In this document: positions 13,364 to 21,506 of the stretch, one piece after another
Layout of the letters: each line of letters begins with the position of its first letter
Numbering within the stretch: position 1 is the first letter of the stretch
Assembly (NCBI GenBank): GCA_005879655.1
Contig: VBJK01000130.1
Location: 1-21,506, forward strand
Source: Chloroflexota bacterium
GTDB lineage: Bacteria; Chloroflexota; Ktedonobacteria; Ktedonobacterales; Ktedonobacteraceae
DNA length: 21,506 nt
Direction of reading: 5' to 3'
The notes under the pieces: model-generated
Seen by the model: the letters and a program-made list of their open reading frames with translations, nothing else
Database searches by the model: none
Told to the model about the DNA's origin: nothing
Position numbers and translations under genes: made by a program

Positions 13364-14551
13364 TTACACTTTTACACCTTTATGTTGCTTCGTCACTACT
13401 GGGACCGTGACAATGCGTTGTCGGGTTGCTTTGCGGCCAACAGCGATAAAGAAAACAATTGCGCCGATTGCCAACAGGCTAAACAGACTGATTGTGCGAT
13501 CGAGCAGAATCGCTGCGGCGGTCAGATTCGGCGCGTTGGGTCCCTGGTAGAAGAGTGTAATCATTGCCACCATACCCCCTTCAACCAGCCCTACACCACC
13601 GCTGGTCGCCGGGATCGCAGTCAAGAGTGCTTCGCCCAAGCCGATAAAGATGGCAGCCGCAACAATATGCACGAGATTTCCGCCAATGAGCTTGAGCGAA
13701 ACAGCGACAAAGAAGAAACGCAACGCTTCGCAGAGCCAGACCCCAACCGTTAAGGGGACCAACGCGGTTAAGCGGCGGAATGAACCAAGCGTCCCTTCCT
13801 GAAAATGATAGTAATGTATGCGGAAGCGTTGCGGCACTAACCCAGCAAGAGGTTCGCGGGCAACTCTCAAGACCACCAGACCAGCAATACCCAGCACCAC
13901 AGCGATCAGCAACACCTCTAAGCTCAGACTGAGCTGAGGGGGCATGTTTTCATGCAGGCTAATGATGATCGCTGGAATGAAGAGTAGCAGCAGGATAATG
14001 AGATCCAGCAGACGCTCAGCCAGCACAGTGCCGAAACTACGCGTTGTCGAGACATTAATCTCCTGGCGCAACAAGTAAGCGCGGTAGAGATCTCCTAATT
14101 TGGCTGGTACAACCACGTTAGCGAAAAAGGATATGTAAATGATCTCTACCAGTTTCCAGAAATGTGGCAGTTGGACACCATGCTCTTTCGTGAAGCCAAC
14201 ATTTTCCAGCAGGAGACGCCAGCGTAAAGCACGTATGCCGAAGGAAAGGTAGTAGATGGCGAAGGCAAGCAGAAAGAAAAACAGATTGGTATTGCGCATC
14301 GCGGCCCACGTCTTCTGTGGATCGATATTGGCCTTCTGTGCGAAGACAAGCAGGGCAACGATCACAAGAACAAGTGGAACGAGCGTACGCCAGTTAAAAA
14401 GACGTTTGCCGAGTGCTAATTGATCTTGGGTAAGTTCTTGTTCTGCTTGGGGGATAGGTGTTTGTTGCTGTACTTCCGTCAATGCTGTAGTATATTCTAA
14501 GGTCCCTCTACTCTTGGAAAACACACTCATCTTGTGCGGTGTATTACTCAA
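13364..14551 (-). CDS. LPG-synthase-type / UPF0104 (YbhN-like) membrane protein
   Basis: The product is about 395 residues with around eight membrane segments. It matches the lysylphosphatidylglycerol synthase transmembrane family (MprF N-terminal, AglD/YbhN type): FGIRALRWRLLLENVGF, then FFANVVVPAKLGDLYRAYLLR, then TSGGVGLVEGGMVAMITLF. Such proteins are suspected lipid or lipid-linked-sugar transporters; the LPG-synthesising domain is absent. The TTG at 14551 has GGAGG five bases upstream and overlaps the preceding gene by eight bases, suggesting translational coupling; ATG 14563 and ATG 14575 are alternatives. The context with O-antigen ligase and an epimerase suggests a role in surface-polymer assembly. 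Confidence 0.85.
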   Translation of the reverse strand: MSNTPHKMSVFSKSRGTLEYTTALTEVQQQTPIPQAEQELTQDQLALGKRLFNWRTLVPLVLVIVALLVFAQKANIDPQKTWAAMRNTNLFFFLLAFAIYYLSFGIRALRWRLLLENVGFTKEHGVQLPHFWKLVEIIYISFFANVVVPAKLGDLYRAYLLRQEINVSTTRSFGTVLAERLLDLIILLLLFIPAIIISLHENMPPQLSLSLEVLLIAVVLGIAGLVVLRVAREPLAGLVPQRFRIHYYHFQEGTLGSFRRLTALVPLTVGVWLCEALRFFFVAVSLKLIGGNLVHIVAAAIFIGLGEALLTAIPATSGGVGLVEGGMVAMITLFYQGPNAPNLTAAAILLDRTISLFSLLAIGAIVFFIAVGRKATRQRIVTVPVVTKQHKGVKV

Positions 14552-16154
14552 AACGCCCTCCATTATTGCCTGCACCTGGTGCTAGCGCTCCGAGGCGCAT
14601 CAACATAACAATGAGTAAAGCAAAAAGGCTAGTCATACTATGAACAAACACGTTATCGACCAGGTTGTGGACGCAAACTGATAGTAGAGATGCTAACAGC
14701 CCTACCACTAAGGCTCGGTCATTGCTCAGTGTACGAAGGCGTCCTAATGTATCTCGTTTTCCATACGGTGTAACAGTTGCCTGCTGCACTTGTGTGGTCA
14801 AGTGTGCTTGTATATTTTTTATTGTATCGTTAATATTTATAGATGCACGAACGCCAACAATGAATACGGCGGTCAAAAAGGTAAGTAGACCAGCTAAACC
14901 AAAAATGCCAGCTTCAGCTGCAATATTGATATAGTAATTATGAGCGTGTCCAAGAGGATTAATGAAGATGGTCACAAAATATTTGGAGTACGCAGTGGCA
15001 TAATTCCCGATGCCTACACCGAATAAGGGATGATTCAGAAACATCCTCACACCAGCAATCCAGTGCGCCAAGCGCTCAGCAGTAGCGAAATCGTCTGGCG
15101 TAGGTATCACAAGCGAGATGCCAGCCAGCCCCAGTTTTTGAAGGATGGGATCTGTAAGAGTAGCGGGTAACAAACCGCCAAGGTAGGTAGCAACAAGCAC
15201 TAGCGTAGCAAGAGCGGCAACTCTCAGTGCAGTGCGCAGATAAGGCATACCCAATAGCACAATAAACAGTAACGTTGCAGCCAAGGCTGTATCCCCACCA
15301 CGAGATTGGGAAAGCAGCAACGCCACGCCCAGCAATATGCTCGTGATGCCAGCGAGCAAGCGTATGATGGCACTTTTACTAAGCAGCGTCAATGCAATCG
15401 TAATGCTCAGTGTCATGTTGATGTAACCAGCATAAGGATTGGGCTGGTCAAAAGTACCATAGACACGTAATACAGAGTTGCGAATGAATGATTGTGGTCC
15501 TAGCTCTAGCAATGCCTGGAGATAGCCCAGCAGAGCTTGAGAAAGCGCAACAAGGCACATAAGTACTGACAGTGTCCAGATCTGGCGGCGCGTGCGAATG
15601 TACTGTGACCCAATAAATACGACGATCAAAAGCTCCAGCCATTTGCTAATTTCTTTCAGGCTAAGTTTTAGCCCAAAAGAGCCTGGCAGGGAGAGCAACA
15701 TTGTGAATATATATGCCAGTATAGCGAACGTGAGATAGTGGGGAACAGCGGAACTATCGCGATCAAGAGGGGCAGTCCGTCGCTGCGTGCTAAATGGGCG
15801 GAGCGCAAAACGCATGAGCCAGCTCACGGCGAGCAAAAAAACGAGAATATCAGCGCTGTCCACATTTATCTCGCCCAAGTGTAGCGTATCAAGCGAACCC
15901 CAGGGTATTGCAATCGGCAAGAGGTAGAGGGCTATGCGTGGACGTAGGATAATCCAGATGGTGAGTACCAGATAGAGGAGTACATGAATGCTCAACTGTG
16001 CCGGGAGAGCGAGCAAACAGAAAATAGCAACAAAGCCACCAGCCAATCCCACAAGATTAGCCATGGTTGTATGCATCCGTATAATGGCGCTAGCTCTTGC
16101 AAGAAGAGAGCTATGGTATGCCTGTGCTAAACTACTGGCAGCTGGATTACGCAT
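14544..16154 (-). CDS. O-antigen ligase / Wzy-like polysaccharide membrane protein
   Basis: The 536-residue polytopic protein has a dozen or so hydrophobic segments. Family signatures are FDQPNPYAGY (235-244), SQSRGGDTA (282-290), and the large outer loop HPLFGVGIGNYATAYSKYF (375-393) followed by GHAHNYYINIAAEAG (402-416), whose His-Asn pair is the hallmark of the Wzy_C/WaaL group. It probably polymerises or transfers polysaccharide from undecaprenyl pyrophosphate at the outer face of the membrane. The start at 16154 has no clear ribosome binding site, and ATGs near 16076 are possible. It follows the epimerase by 31 bases and overlaps the next gene, so the three form one operon. Confidence 0.85.
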   Translation of the reverse strand: MRNPAASSLAQAYHSSLLARASAIIRMHTTMANLVGLAGGFVAIFCLLALPAQLSIHVLLYLVLTIWIILRPRIALYLLPIAIPWGSLDTLHLGEINVDSADILVFLLAVSWLMRFALRPFSTQRRTAPLDRDSSAVPHYLTFAILAYIFTMLLSLPGSFGLKLSLKEISKWLELLIVVFIGSQYIRTRRQIWTLSVLMCLVALSQALLGYLQALLELGPQSFIRNSVLRVYGTFDQPNPYAGYINMTLSITIALTLLSKSAIIRLLAGITSILLGVALLLSQSRGGDTALAATLLFIVLLGMPYLRTALRVAALATLVLVATYLGGLLPATLTDPILQKLGLAGISLVIPTPDDFATAERLAHWIAGVRMFLNHPLFGVGIGNYATAYSKYFVTIFINPLGHAHNYYINIAAEAGIFGLAGLLTFLTAVFIVGVRASININDTIKNIQAHLTTQVQQATVTPYGKRDTLGRLRTLSNDRALVVGLLASLLSVCVHNLVDNVFVHSMTSLFALLIVMLMRLGALAPGAGNNGGRFE

Positions 16155-16185
16155 ATATAGGCGCTAGATTTCTAGTCTGGCAGTA

Positions 16186-17151
16186 CTACAAAAACTGTGC
16201 AGAGGAAATCGTTGATAGATGCGGGAGTTGCGTGCTGAACCATTTAATCGTGCGACGTAACCCTTCTTCCATATCAACGGTGAGATGCCAGCCTAAGATT
16301 TCCCGTGCTTTGGTAATGTCGGGACGACGACGTTCTGGGTCGTCAATGCGGCTAGGTTCAAAAACGATAGGCGAAGACGAATTGCAGAGCCGTATAATAG
16401 TCTGAGCATATTCGAGCACAGTATGTTCTCCCGTATTGCCCAGATTAAATACCTCACCCATCGTACCAGCATGGAACATTGCTAACATTAAGCCTTCCAC
16501 CAAGTCGCTTACATAGCAGATGCTACGAGTCTTATTACCATCGCCATAGATGACGAGTGGCTCATTCTTGAGGGCCTGCGTAATGAAATTGGGGATCATA
16601 CGTCCATCGTGGATCTGGCTATTCGGGCCGTAGGTATTGAAGATGCGTACAATACGCACATTTGTACAATATTGGCGGAAGTACTCCATCGTCAACGTCT
16701 CGCCGAGACGCTTGCTTTCATCATAGCAGGCACGGGGACCAATGGGATTGACATTTCCCCAGTAATCTTCGGTCTGTGGGTGGACGATCGGATCGCCATA
16801 TATTTCAGAGGTAGAGGAGACCAGGAACATCGCATTCTGTTTGCGGGCCAATTCCAGCATGCGGTACGTGCCCTGGGTATTCACCATGATTGTTTCAAGA
16901 GGATGTTGCATATAGCCAACAGGGCTTGCGGGACTCGCCAGATGAAAAATGGCTTCAGCGTCGCAATCAAAGGGTTGAGTCACATCATATTCAAGAAATG
17001 TGAAGAGAGGGTTATTCAGTAATGGAGCTATATTTCGCGCAGAGCCAGTAATATAGTTATCTACACAGAGAACGCTATGGCCCTCATCGAGGAGCCGCCT
17101 ACACAAATGGGAGCCAATAAAACCTGCTCCACCAGTAACAACAGTTTTCAA
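16186..17151 (-). CDS. UDP-glucuronate decarboxylase-like NAD-dependent epimerase/dehydratase
   Basis: The product is 321 residues from the TTG at 17151, which has GGAGG nine bases upstream; a longer frame to 17256 would add 35 residues unlike the family. The Rossmann motif TGGAGFIGSHL starts at residue 6. The decarboxylase-type motifs HLASPASPVGY, STSEIYGDP and YWGNVNPIGPRACYDESKR follow, with catalytic Tyr143 and Lys147 (YxxxK). These match UDP-xylose synthase (UXS), which converts UDP-glucuronate to UDP-xylose for glycan synthesis. A dTDP-glucose dehydratase or epimerase is less likely given the HPQTEDYWG segment. It opens the polysaccharide operon. Confidence 0.88.
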   Translation of the reverse strand: MKTVVTGGAGFIGSHLCRRLLDEGHSVLCVDNYITGSARNIAPLLNNPLFTFLEYDVTQPFDCDAEAIFHLASPASPVGYMQHPLETIMVNTQGTYRMLELARKQNAMFLVSSTSEIYGDPIVHPQTEDYWGNVNPIGPRACYDESKRLGETLTMEYFRQYCTNVRIVRIFNTYGPNSQIHDGRMIPNFITQALKNEPLVIYGDGNKTRSICYVSDLVEGLMLAMFHAGTMGEVFNLGNTGEHTVLEYAQTIIRLCNSSSPIVFEPSRIDDPERRRPDITKAREILGWHLTVDMEEGLRRTIKWFSTQLPHLSTISSAQFL

Positions 17152-17325
17152 AAGAGAAGACCTCCGAGCACTGATAGGATATATTGATGAGAAACTACTG
17201 TTTATTGTATCTGAATGGCTAGACGAATTACACGCTTGAAGGTAACGAGATAGCACTGAGTTAGGCTAGGCTGGGGGGAGTAGCTACCTGCAAAATAGGC
17301 TCAGCAAGCCTCTCATTTGGGAGAC

Positions 17326-17354
17326 ACCGTATTAGTTTAGCAATTGTATACGGT
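17326..17354 (-). terminator. Hairpin after the small membrane protein gene
   Basis: ACCGTAT (17326-17332) pairs perfectly with ATACGGT (17348-17354), 26 bases beyond the stop of the gene at 17380-17745. It may end that transcript or be part of the roughly 200-base leader of the epimerase gene. There is no T-run, so the assignment is weak. I see no recognisable riboswitch in 17152-17379. Confidence 0.3.
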
Positions 17355-17379
17355 AAGACTAATCCTTTGGGTATATTAC

Positions 17380-17745
17380 TTAAATACTTTTTTGTATCGC
17401 TATGAATACTATCAACGCAATTACAGAAGTAAACGCAAAAACGAGCGCTAAGACCCAGGAGGTATGCCAGAAAGCGGCACCAGTACCAACAAGGGCTGCA
17501 AAAATTCCTCCGTAATAAAAGAGAATTTCCAAAACTCTGTATGTAGGCTTCTTACCCGATCTTTTCCTGAGAAAATTTGTCAGGAGGTTACAAGAAAGAA
17601 TGGGAATAGCAACAGCAAAGGCAGTAATAGAGATAAATACAGGAGGGTCGATGGGGTTCAAAGTGAAGAAGCCTTGCAGAATTACGAGGGCAACGGCAAT
17701 CAGCCCGCCGGACCATATATCAGAAGGATGAGTCTTGTCTTCCAT
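17380..17745 (-). CDS. Small four-helix membrane protein of unknown function
   Basis: The product is 121 residues with four hydrophobic segments (LIAVALVILQGFFTL, PVFISITAFAVAIPILSCNLL, LFYYGGIFAALVGTGAAFW, WVLALVFAFTSVIALIVFIAI) and a short polar loop with RKRSGKK between the second and third, which suggests cytoplasmic placement of that loop. No family is recognised. The ATG at 17745 has GAGGTGG just upstream, immediately after the strong hairpin at 17759-17801. Confidence 0.7.
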   Translation of the reverse strand: MEDKTHPSDIWSGGLIAVALVILQGFFTLNPIDPPVFISITAFAVAIPILSCNLLTNFLRKRSGKKPTYRVLEILFYYGGIFAALVGTGAAFWHTSWVLALVFAFTSVIALIVFIAIQKSI

Positions 17746-17758
17746 ATGACCACCTCAG

Positions 17759-17801
17759 CTAAGGGCTGATGCAGAAACCAGACTTCTGCATCAGCCCTTA
17801 G
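17759..17801 (-). terminator. Strong 18-bp stem hairpin
   Basis: Bases 17759-17776 and 17784-17801 are perfect inverse complements around the loop ACCAGAC. The hairpin begins 13 bases after the stop of the 73-residue gene and ends just before the ribosome binding site of the membrane-protein gene. It is probably a terminator for the GTPase-like operon, though without a T-run. Confidence 0.6.
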
Positions 17802-17813
17802 AACCAATAAGAC

Positions 17814-18035
17814 CTATTCCAAAGAGAAGAGTCTGCGTAATTGCCTGACGGCTTCCTGGACAATACGACCGTAGTAATCACGTACTACCTCTATAATGAT
17901 CTCATCTATTCTACGCTTGTGTTTTTCCTGAATCCCTCTTTGCCACTGACGAGAAGATGCATCGTATGAGGACACACGTTGGTGAACTTCTCTCCTAAGC
18001 TGCTCTATATCTCGTGGTGTATAAGACTGTCGCAT
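17814..18035 (-). CDS. Small charged helical protein, partner of the GTPase-like gene
   Basis: The 73-residue product is rich in Arg, Glu and Gln, is probably one or two long helices, and has no membrane segment (RDIEQLRREVHQRVSSYD, IIIEVVRDYYGRIVQEAVRQLRRLF). No family is recognised. GGAAGG lies four bases before the ATG, and the gap to the upstream GTPase-like gene is 18 bases, so the two are almost certainly co-transcribed. Confidence 0.65.
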   Translation of the reverse strand: MRQSYTPRDIEQLRREVHQRVSSYDASSRQWQRGIQEKHKRRIDEIIIEVVRDYYGRIVQEAVRQLRRLFSLE

Positions 18036-18053
18036 ATTACCTTCCTCTCTTTG

Positions 18054-19022
18054 CTAGCTGTAATCCATGGCACTTAGATCATGCACCTGTTTTGTCGCAT
18101 CATTGAGAATTACTATATTGCCAAAGTGCTTCACTTTGTCAAAAGGAAGTTTGTTGAGTGATGCTCCATGAGGCTTAAAGTTTTCCAAGTTTCCGATGAC
18201 ATGCGATTCCAGCTTATCAACAATGGCTTCCATAAGAGGGTCGAGGTTAAACCGAAACTGGGATGAACAGGGAATAACACGGTAGTTATTATACAACCGC
18301 TTAAACACATCTTGATAGTTAGGATACTTCTTGCATAACTCTTCGAGCCGTATCTTACTCATCGAGCCTCTGTAATAAACGGTATGTTGATCGTAATCTA
18401 AGTAGTCGTCCTTGATGTTAAAATTCTTACTACGATACGTTTGTGCCTTTAATAGATGTCCAAAGGGAGCGATAAATGCTTCTTGGAAGTAGGACTCTTT
18501 TTCCGCCAGCAGTTTCTCTGTCTCCTTATGAACGGTAAACACCCCTTCAGAGCCAATTTTTGTGAGCACCCAGGGGGAGGGTATGAGTAAATCAACCTTT
18601 GTGAGGATGAAGACTATCTTATTGATTAGCCGCCTTCTCTCATCCACATTGGGTGCGGAATAGACGAGGTCCTCAAGCGCTTTGCGATCAAATGTGACTG
18701 ATCGACTATCAGCGTGGATAGCCCAGATCACGATATGTGACTCCAGCATCTTCGCTTTATATATCTCGAAATATTTACCATCTAATACATGTGATTCACC
18801 AAGACCTGGAAGATCACAAAATTCAAGTTTGTGACCGTTCTTCTCTTCTACCCAAATCTGAGGCTCTAGGGTTTCTGGACGGGTCTGCTGTTCTAGGTTC
18901 CACCAATGCGTAGTTTTCTCCGATAGCATCTTTAGTATGCTGTCCTTCTTCTTGTGCTCTTGATCGAAGTTCCACCAATGCTTAGCTTTTGTCGATAGCG
19001 TCTTTAGTATGCCGTTGTTCAT
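18054..19022 (-). CDS. GTPase-like protein lacking the G1/P-loop
   Basis: The product is 322 residues from the ATG at 19022, which has AAAGGG about six bases upstream. It carries G3 as FCDLPGLGES and G4 as TKVD, followed by helices typical of the large Era/HSR1-like (YfjP/YeeP-type) GTPases. No GxxxxGKS/T motif exists anywhere in the frame, and G3 comes only about 75 residues from the start. In place of the missing first part of the G domain are two 24-residue repeats (ILKTLSTKAKHWWNF, ILKMLSEKTTHWWNL). Upstream bases 19023-19250 contain many stops and no hidden P-loop that I can find. It is therefore a degenerate or truncated GTPase, perhaps a pseudoenzyme that binds nucleotide weakly or not at all. 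The downstream small gene is an operon partner. Confidence 0.6.
   Translation of the reverse strand: MNNGILKTLSTKAKHWWNFDQEHKKKDSILKMLSEKTTHWWNLEQQTRPETLEPQIWVEEKNGHKLEFCDLPGLGESHVLDGKYFEIYKAKMLESHIVIWAIHADSRSVTFDRKALEDLVYSAPNVDERRRLINKIVFILTKVDLLIPSPWVLTKIGSEGVFTVHKETEKLLAEKESYFQEAFIAPFGHLLKAQTYRSKNFNIKDDYLDYDQHTVYYRGSMSKIRLEELCKKYPNYQDVFKRLYNNYRVIPCSSQFRFNLDPLMEAIVDKLESHVIGNLENFKPHGASLNKLPFDKVKHFGNIVILNDATKQVHDLSAMDYS
18898..19015 (-). repeat. 72-bp tandem duplication in the GTPase-like gene
   Basis: A unit beginning TTCCACCAATGC at 18898 recurs at 18970 (period 72 bp, 24 codons). The second copy is partial and diverged by several substitutions. It encodes the two ILK-LS-K-HWWN segments at the N-terminus. 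Confidence 0.75.
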
Positions 19023-19566
19023 CTTGTGCCCTTTAGCGACTCCATACATGACCTACGCGCTAAAATAGTTGGCCGAATAGTACATAAAACAAGAACACTA
19101 GTACAAGATACGTGGGCTACTTATGGGTCTAGCTACAGTAGAATAAATATTCGTGGTTAGAATTACTTTTCTACTATAGTAATCATGTTTCTCTTAGATA
19201 GGACGTAATTAGTGTGGTAAACCAAAATTTTATGATGATTCTTGGCTGATGCCTATGTTGATTAGGAGGCAGCGTAGCAATATGCTTCGGAAAACCCACA
19301 TTGCCTCCTTGCACTTTGTAAGTGAGATATGCCTGAAGTTTGAGAGTTTCTGTTCATCAAGCACGTTAGCAGCAAGAATAAAGCAGGCTTGTCGCTTGAT
19401 CTTGCACCTTCACTTCAGGTTCGGGTTGTAGGCACAAAGCAAGTTGCCAACACGAAAGATAGTATTTTTGGCTAGTCACTAACAAAACTGTGTCCAGCAG
19501 TGTATACTATTAGTAGCTAGTCTCGTACAAGTGTTCGCGTTTACGTTATGTCGGGAGCAGGATGTG
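19023..19566. other. Intergenic region with several inverted repeats
   Basis: About 540 bases without a convincing gene. AGGAGGCA (19264-19271) pairs with TGCCTCCT (19302-19309). CCTGAAGT (19332-19339) pairs with ACTTCAGG (19412-19419) and encloses ATCAAGC/GCTTGAT (19356-19362/19394-19400). This could be a structured RNA or a decayed mobile element; I recognise neither. It must also contain the divergent promoters for the GTPase-like and phospholipase-like genes; TATACT at 19503-19508 is a possible -10 for the latter. Confidence 0.35.
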
Positions 19567-20706
19567 ATGCAGCAAACAAGACAAACCTCTACTACAAGTA
19601 TAATAGGTAATATTATACTACCAATTACGGCCATCCTCAGACAAGCAAGGACAACGATCTCTCTGCTTATTAGTGTCCTGACTATTGTGTTACCTCTTTC
19701 TTTATCTGCTTGCAATTCCACTACTTTGCCAGACAATACTGGCAGTAACAGAGCATGTCAGGGGAATTGTAATGTAGGTTCAGGTGCACAGCATGTACAG
19801 CTCTTTGTCGAGCCACAGGATGGTTATCGCGTTATCACCAATGCGATTGCAAGTGCTCAACAATCCGTCTGGGTGGAGATGTACCTTCTGACAGAGAATC
19901 ATGTCATCAAAGCACTTGAAGAAGCTGCACATCGGGGCATTGAGGTGCGTGTGATGCTTGAAGAGCATCCATATGGAGGAGGTAGTGCCTCAGTAACGAA
20001 AACACTTGATCGCCTCAGCGCTGCTGGTGTGCAGACAAAAACAGCTAGTCCCAATTTCTCATTGACACATGAAAAGTGTTTAATGAGCGATAATAACGTC
20101 ATATATATCATGACCGCCAACTTTACCGTCTCAGCATTGGGTGGTAGCAATAATGGCACAAGAAACCGTGAATACGGCATAGTTGATCATGATCCCCAGG
20201 ATATCCAGGCCGCCATGGCTATTTTTCAGGCGGATTGGAACCGTACTGCTGTGCAGGTCAATGATCCCAACCTGGTGATTAGCCCGCTCAACTCGCGCAA
20301 TGACTTCACCGCATTGATCAACAGTGCGCGCCAAAGGCTACTCATTGAGGCTGAAGAAATGCAAGACAGCGGTATCGCACAAGCTATGATTGCAGCTGCT
20401 AGGCGCGGCGTGCAAGTACAGGTTGTGCTGCCTGTATTGTCAGATAGTTCTAACAATTACAATAGAGATGGTATTAAAACCATTATGCAGGGTGGTGTGC
20501 AGGTGAGGGAGGATGGCAAGCTTTATATGCATGCGAAAATAATAGTGGTCGATGGACAGTTGGCCTTCGTTGGTTCGGTCAACATTTCTACGGCTTCACT
20601 GGAACGTAATCGTGAGTTGGGTATTATTGTTTCTGATGCAAATGTGGTCGGTGCTTTGCAGAGGACCTTTCAGCAAGATTGGGGGGATGCGCAAAGCACG
20701 CAATGA
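19567..20706 (+). CDS. Phospholipase D-like lipoprotein with two HKD motifs
   Basis: The 379-residue protein is of the PLD/cardiolipin-synthase superfamily. Both catalytic motifs are present: HEKCLMSD (168-175) followed by IMTANFT, and HAKIIVVD (322-329) followed by VGSVNIS. The two halves would form one active site around a phosphohistidine intermediate. The N-terminus has a hydrophobic segment ending LSLSAC (Cys49), a lipobox, so it is probably anchored outside the membrane, unlike typical cardiolipin synthases. The ATG at 19567 has GGAG nine bases upstream; the in-frame GTG at 19531 is less likely. The substrate could be phospholipid or nucleic acid. The FAD oxidase gene follows in 47 bases on the same strand. 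Confidence 0.88.
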   Translation: MQQTRQTSTTSIIGNIILPITAILRQARTTISLLISVLTIVLPLSLSACNSTTLPDNTGSNRACQGNCNVGSGAQHVQLFVEPQDGYRVITNAIASAQQSVWVEMYLLTENHVIKALEEAAHRGIEVRVMLEEHPYGGGSASVTKTLDRLSAAGVQTKTASPNFSLTHEKCLMSDNNVIYIMTANFTVSALGGSNNGTRNREYGIVDHDPQDIQAAMAIFQADWNRTAVQVNDPNLVISPLNSRNDFTALINSARQRLLIEAEEMQDSGIAQAMIAAARRGVQVQVVLPVLSDSSNNYNRDGIKTIMQGGVQVREDGKLYMHAKIIVVDGQLAFVGSVNISTASLERNRELGIIVSDANVVGALQRTFQQDWGDAQSTQ

Positions 20707-20753
20707 AATAAAGAGGATTTATCTCTTGCCATTCCTTTCTTAAAAGGAGACAT

Positions 20754-21506
20754 GTGAAACAAGTGACAGATAACATTTCGTTGAAATATCTCAAGCGAAG
20801 AAACTTTCTTGCACTTTGCGGTCTGGGTGTTCTGCCAGAACTGCTCATTGCTTGTCAGAATGGCACAACAACTTCAGCCGTAGGGAGACCTACTCTTACT
20901 GCTACGCGCCATCCATTGCCTCCGACGGAGACTGATTGGGCAACGCTGGCGAGCCAATTAAACGGTTCGTTAATTCGCCCCGGCCATGCGCAGTATGCGA
21001 CTGCACATCAACTCTTTGATCCTCGCTACGATAGTATACAGCCCGCAGCGATTGCCTATTGCGCATCTGCTAAGGATGTCCAAAACTGTCTTGCCTTTGT
21101 GCGCAACTTTGCTTTGCCTGTTGCGCCTCGTGCCGGTGGTCACTCGTATGCGGGCTATTCAACGACAACTGGTTTGCTCATCGATGTCACCCGCATGAAC
21201 GAGATAACGACAGATGTTACCTCAGGCACTGCTCTCATCGGGGCAGGTGCCCGCCTGATCGATGTCTATGCCAGGTTGGCACAAGATAATCTGGTCTTGC
21301 CCGCCGGTTCTTGCCCAACGGTAGGTATTACGGGTCTCACGCTGGGTGGCGGGATTGGCGTCCTTGGTCGCAAGTTTGGTCTGACGTGCGACAATATGCT
21401 TTCGGCGCAAGTAGTCACCGCTGATGGGCGTCTGCTCATCTGTAATACACAGCATTATGCAGATCTTTTCTGGACATTGCGTGGAGGTGGTGGTGGCAAT
21501 TTTGGG
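20754..21506 (+). CDS. FAD-linked oxidase, BBE-like, Tat lipoprotein (partial, runs off window)
   Basis: The first 251 codons are present and open to the window edge. The N-terminus has KRRNFLALCG, a twin-arginine motif, and LLIAC (Cys34), a lipobox. The FAD-binding PCMH domain shows PRAGGHSYAGYS with His130 and PAGSCPTVGITGLTLGGGIG with Cys187. These are the two residues that attach FAD in berberine-bridge-type and sugar/oligosaccharide oxidases, so bicovalent flavinylation is expected. The end of the segment, FWTLRGGGGGNFG, is also typical. The start is GTG at 20754 with AAAAGGAGA just upstream. The substrate lies with the missing C-terminal half and cannot be inferred; carbohydrate oxidation outside the cell is one possibility. 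Confidence 0.9.
   Translation, partial: MKQVTDNISLKYLKRRNFLALCGLGVLPELLIACQNGTTTSAVGRPTLTATRHPLPPTETDWATLASQLNGSLIRPGHAQYATAHQLFDPRYDSIQPAAIAYCASAKDVQNCLAFVRNFALPVAPRAGGHSYAGYSTTTGLLIDVTRMNEITTDVTSGTALIGAGARLIDVYARLAQDNLVLPAGSCPTVGITGLTLGGGIGVLGRKFGLTCDNMLSAQVVTADGRLLICNTQHYADLFWTLRGGGGGNFG

Noticed and set aside
17152..17379. Possible c-di-GMP riboswitch before the epimerase gene (GAGCCTA and GCAGGTAGCTAC on the minus strand)
   Set aside because: The conserved core segments and spacing of GEMM motifs are not present.
19249..19431. 60-residue plus-strand frame in the intergenic region
   Set aside because: There is no ribosome binding site, no recognisable motif and the composition is unlike the neighbouring genes.

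Overview
The window looks like a chromosomal accessory and housekeeping mosaic from a multicellular-type Chloroflexota, most likely a member of the Ktedonobacteria. That assignment is an inference from overall style: moderate GC, frequent TTG and GTG starts, several twin-arginine lipoproteins, exopolysaccharide genes, TnpA/TnpB elements and abundant small palindromic repeats. No 16S rRNA or other decisive marker is present.

Layout. Bases 1-342 are the hairpin-rich right end of an IS200/IS605-type element whose tnpB, if present, lies outside the window. Bases 411-894 hold a 131-bp element with 18-bp inverted ends, two REP-like palindromes and a small membrane-protein gene broken by an amber codon. 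From 910 to 7059 the minus strand carries an ABC-type amino-acid-binding lipoprotein, an AcpA-like phosphoesterase lipoprotein, a PIG-L/LmbE deacetylase, a biotin/lipoate ligase-family protein and a membrane TPR protein. Bases about 7518-9250 are an apparently intact IS200/IS605 element (tnpA, tnpB) on the plus strand. It is followed on the plus strand by a helical-repeat protein, a THUMP-type RNA methyltransferase and elongation factor P. efp converges on the minus-strand series rpsU-ybeY-dgkA, and a 91-bp almost perfect palindrome sits between them. rpsU has a perfect consensus sigma70 promoter. Upstream of it on the minus strand is a surface-polysaccharide set: UDP-glucuronate decarboxylase-like epimerase, O-antigen ligase-like protein and an LPG-synthase-type membrane protein. 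Next come a small membrane protein and a two-gene unit with a GTPase-like protein that lacks its P-loop. The right edge has two plus-strand genes: a phospholipase D-like lipoprotein and the beginning of a bicovalent FAD oxidase.

The strongest unusual signals are three. (1) A 204-bp palindromic repeat is inserted inside the lipoate-ligase-like gene with an apparent 6-bp target duplication; its length and sequence keep the reading frame open, so it adds 68 residues, much like the palindromic elements of Rickettsia. (2) A 161-bp exact inverted copy of the tnpA/tnpB junction sits in the 5' end of the TPR gene; removing it restores a clean in-frame N-terminus with a good ribosome binding site. (3) The efp/dgkA boundary carries a 45-bp-arm perfect palindrome that includes the last codons and stop of efp. 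EF-P also has Asn in place of the usual modified Lys/Arg at position 34.
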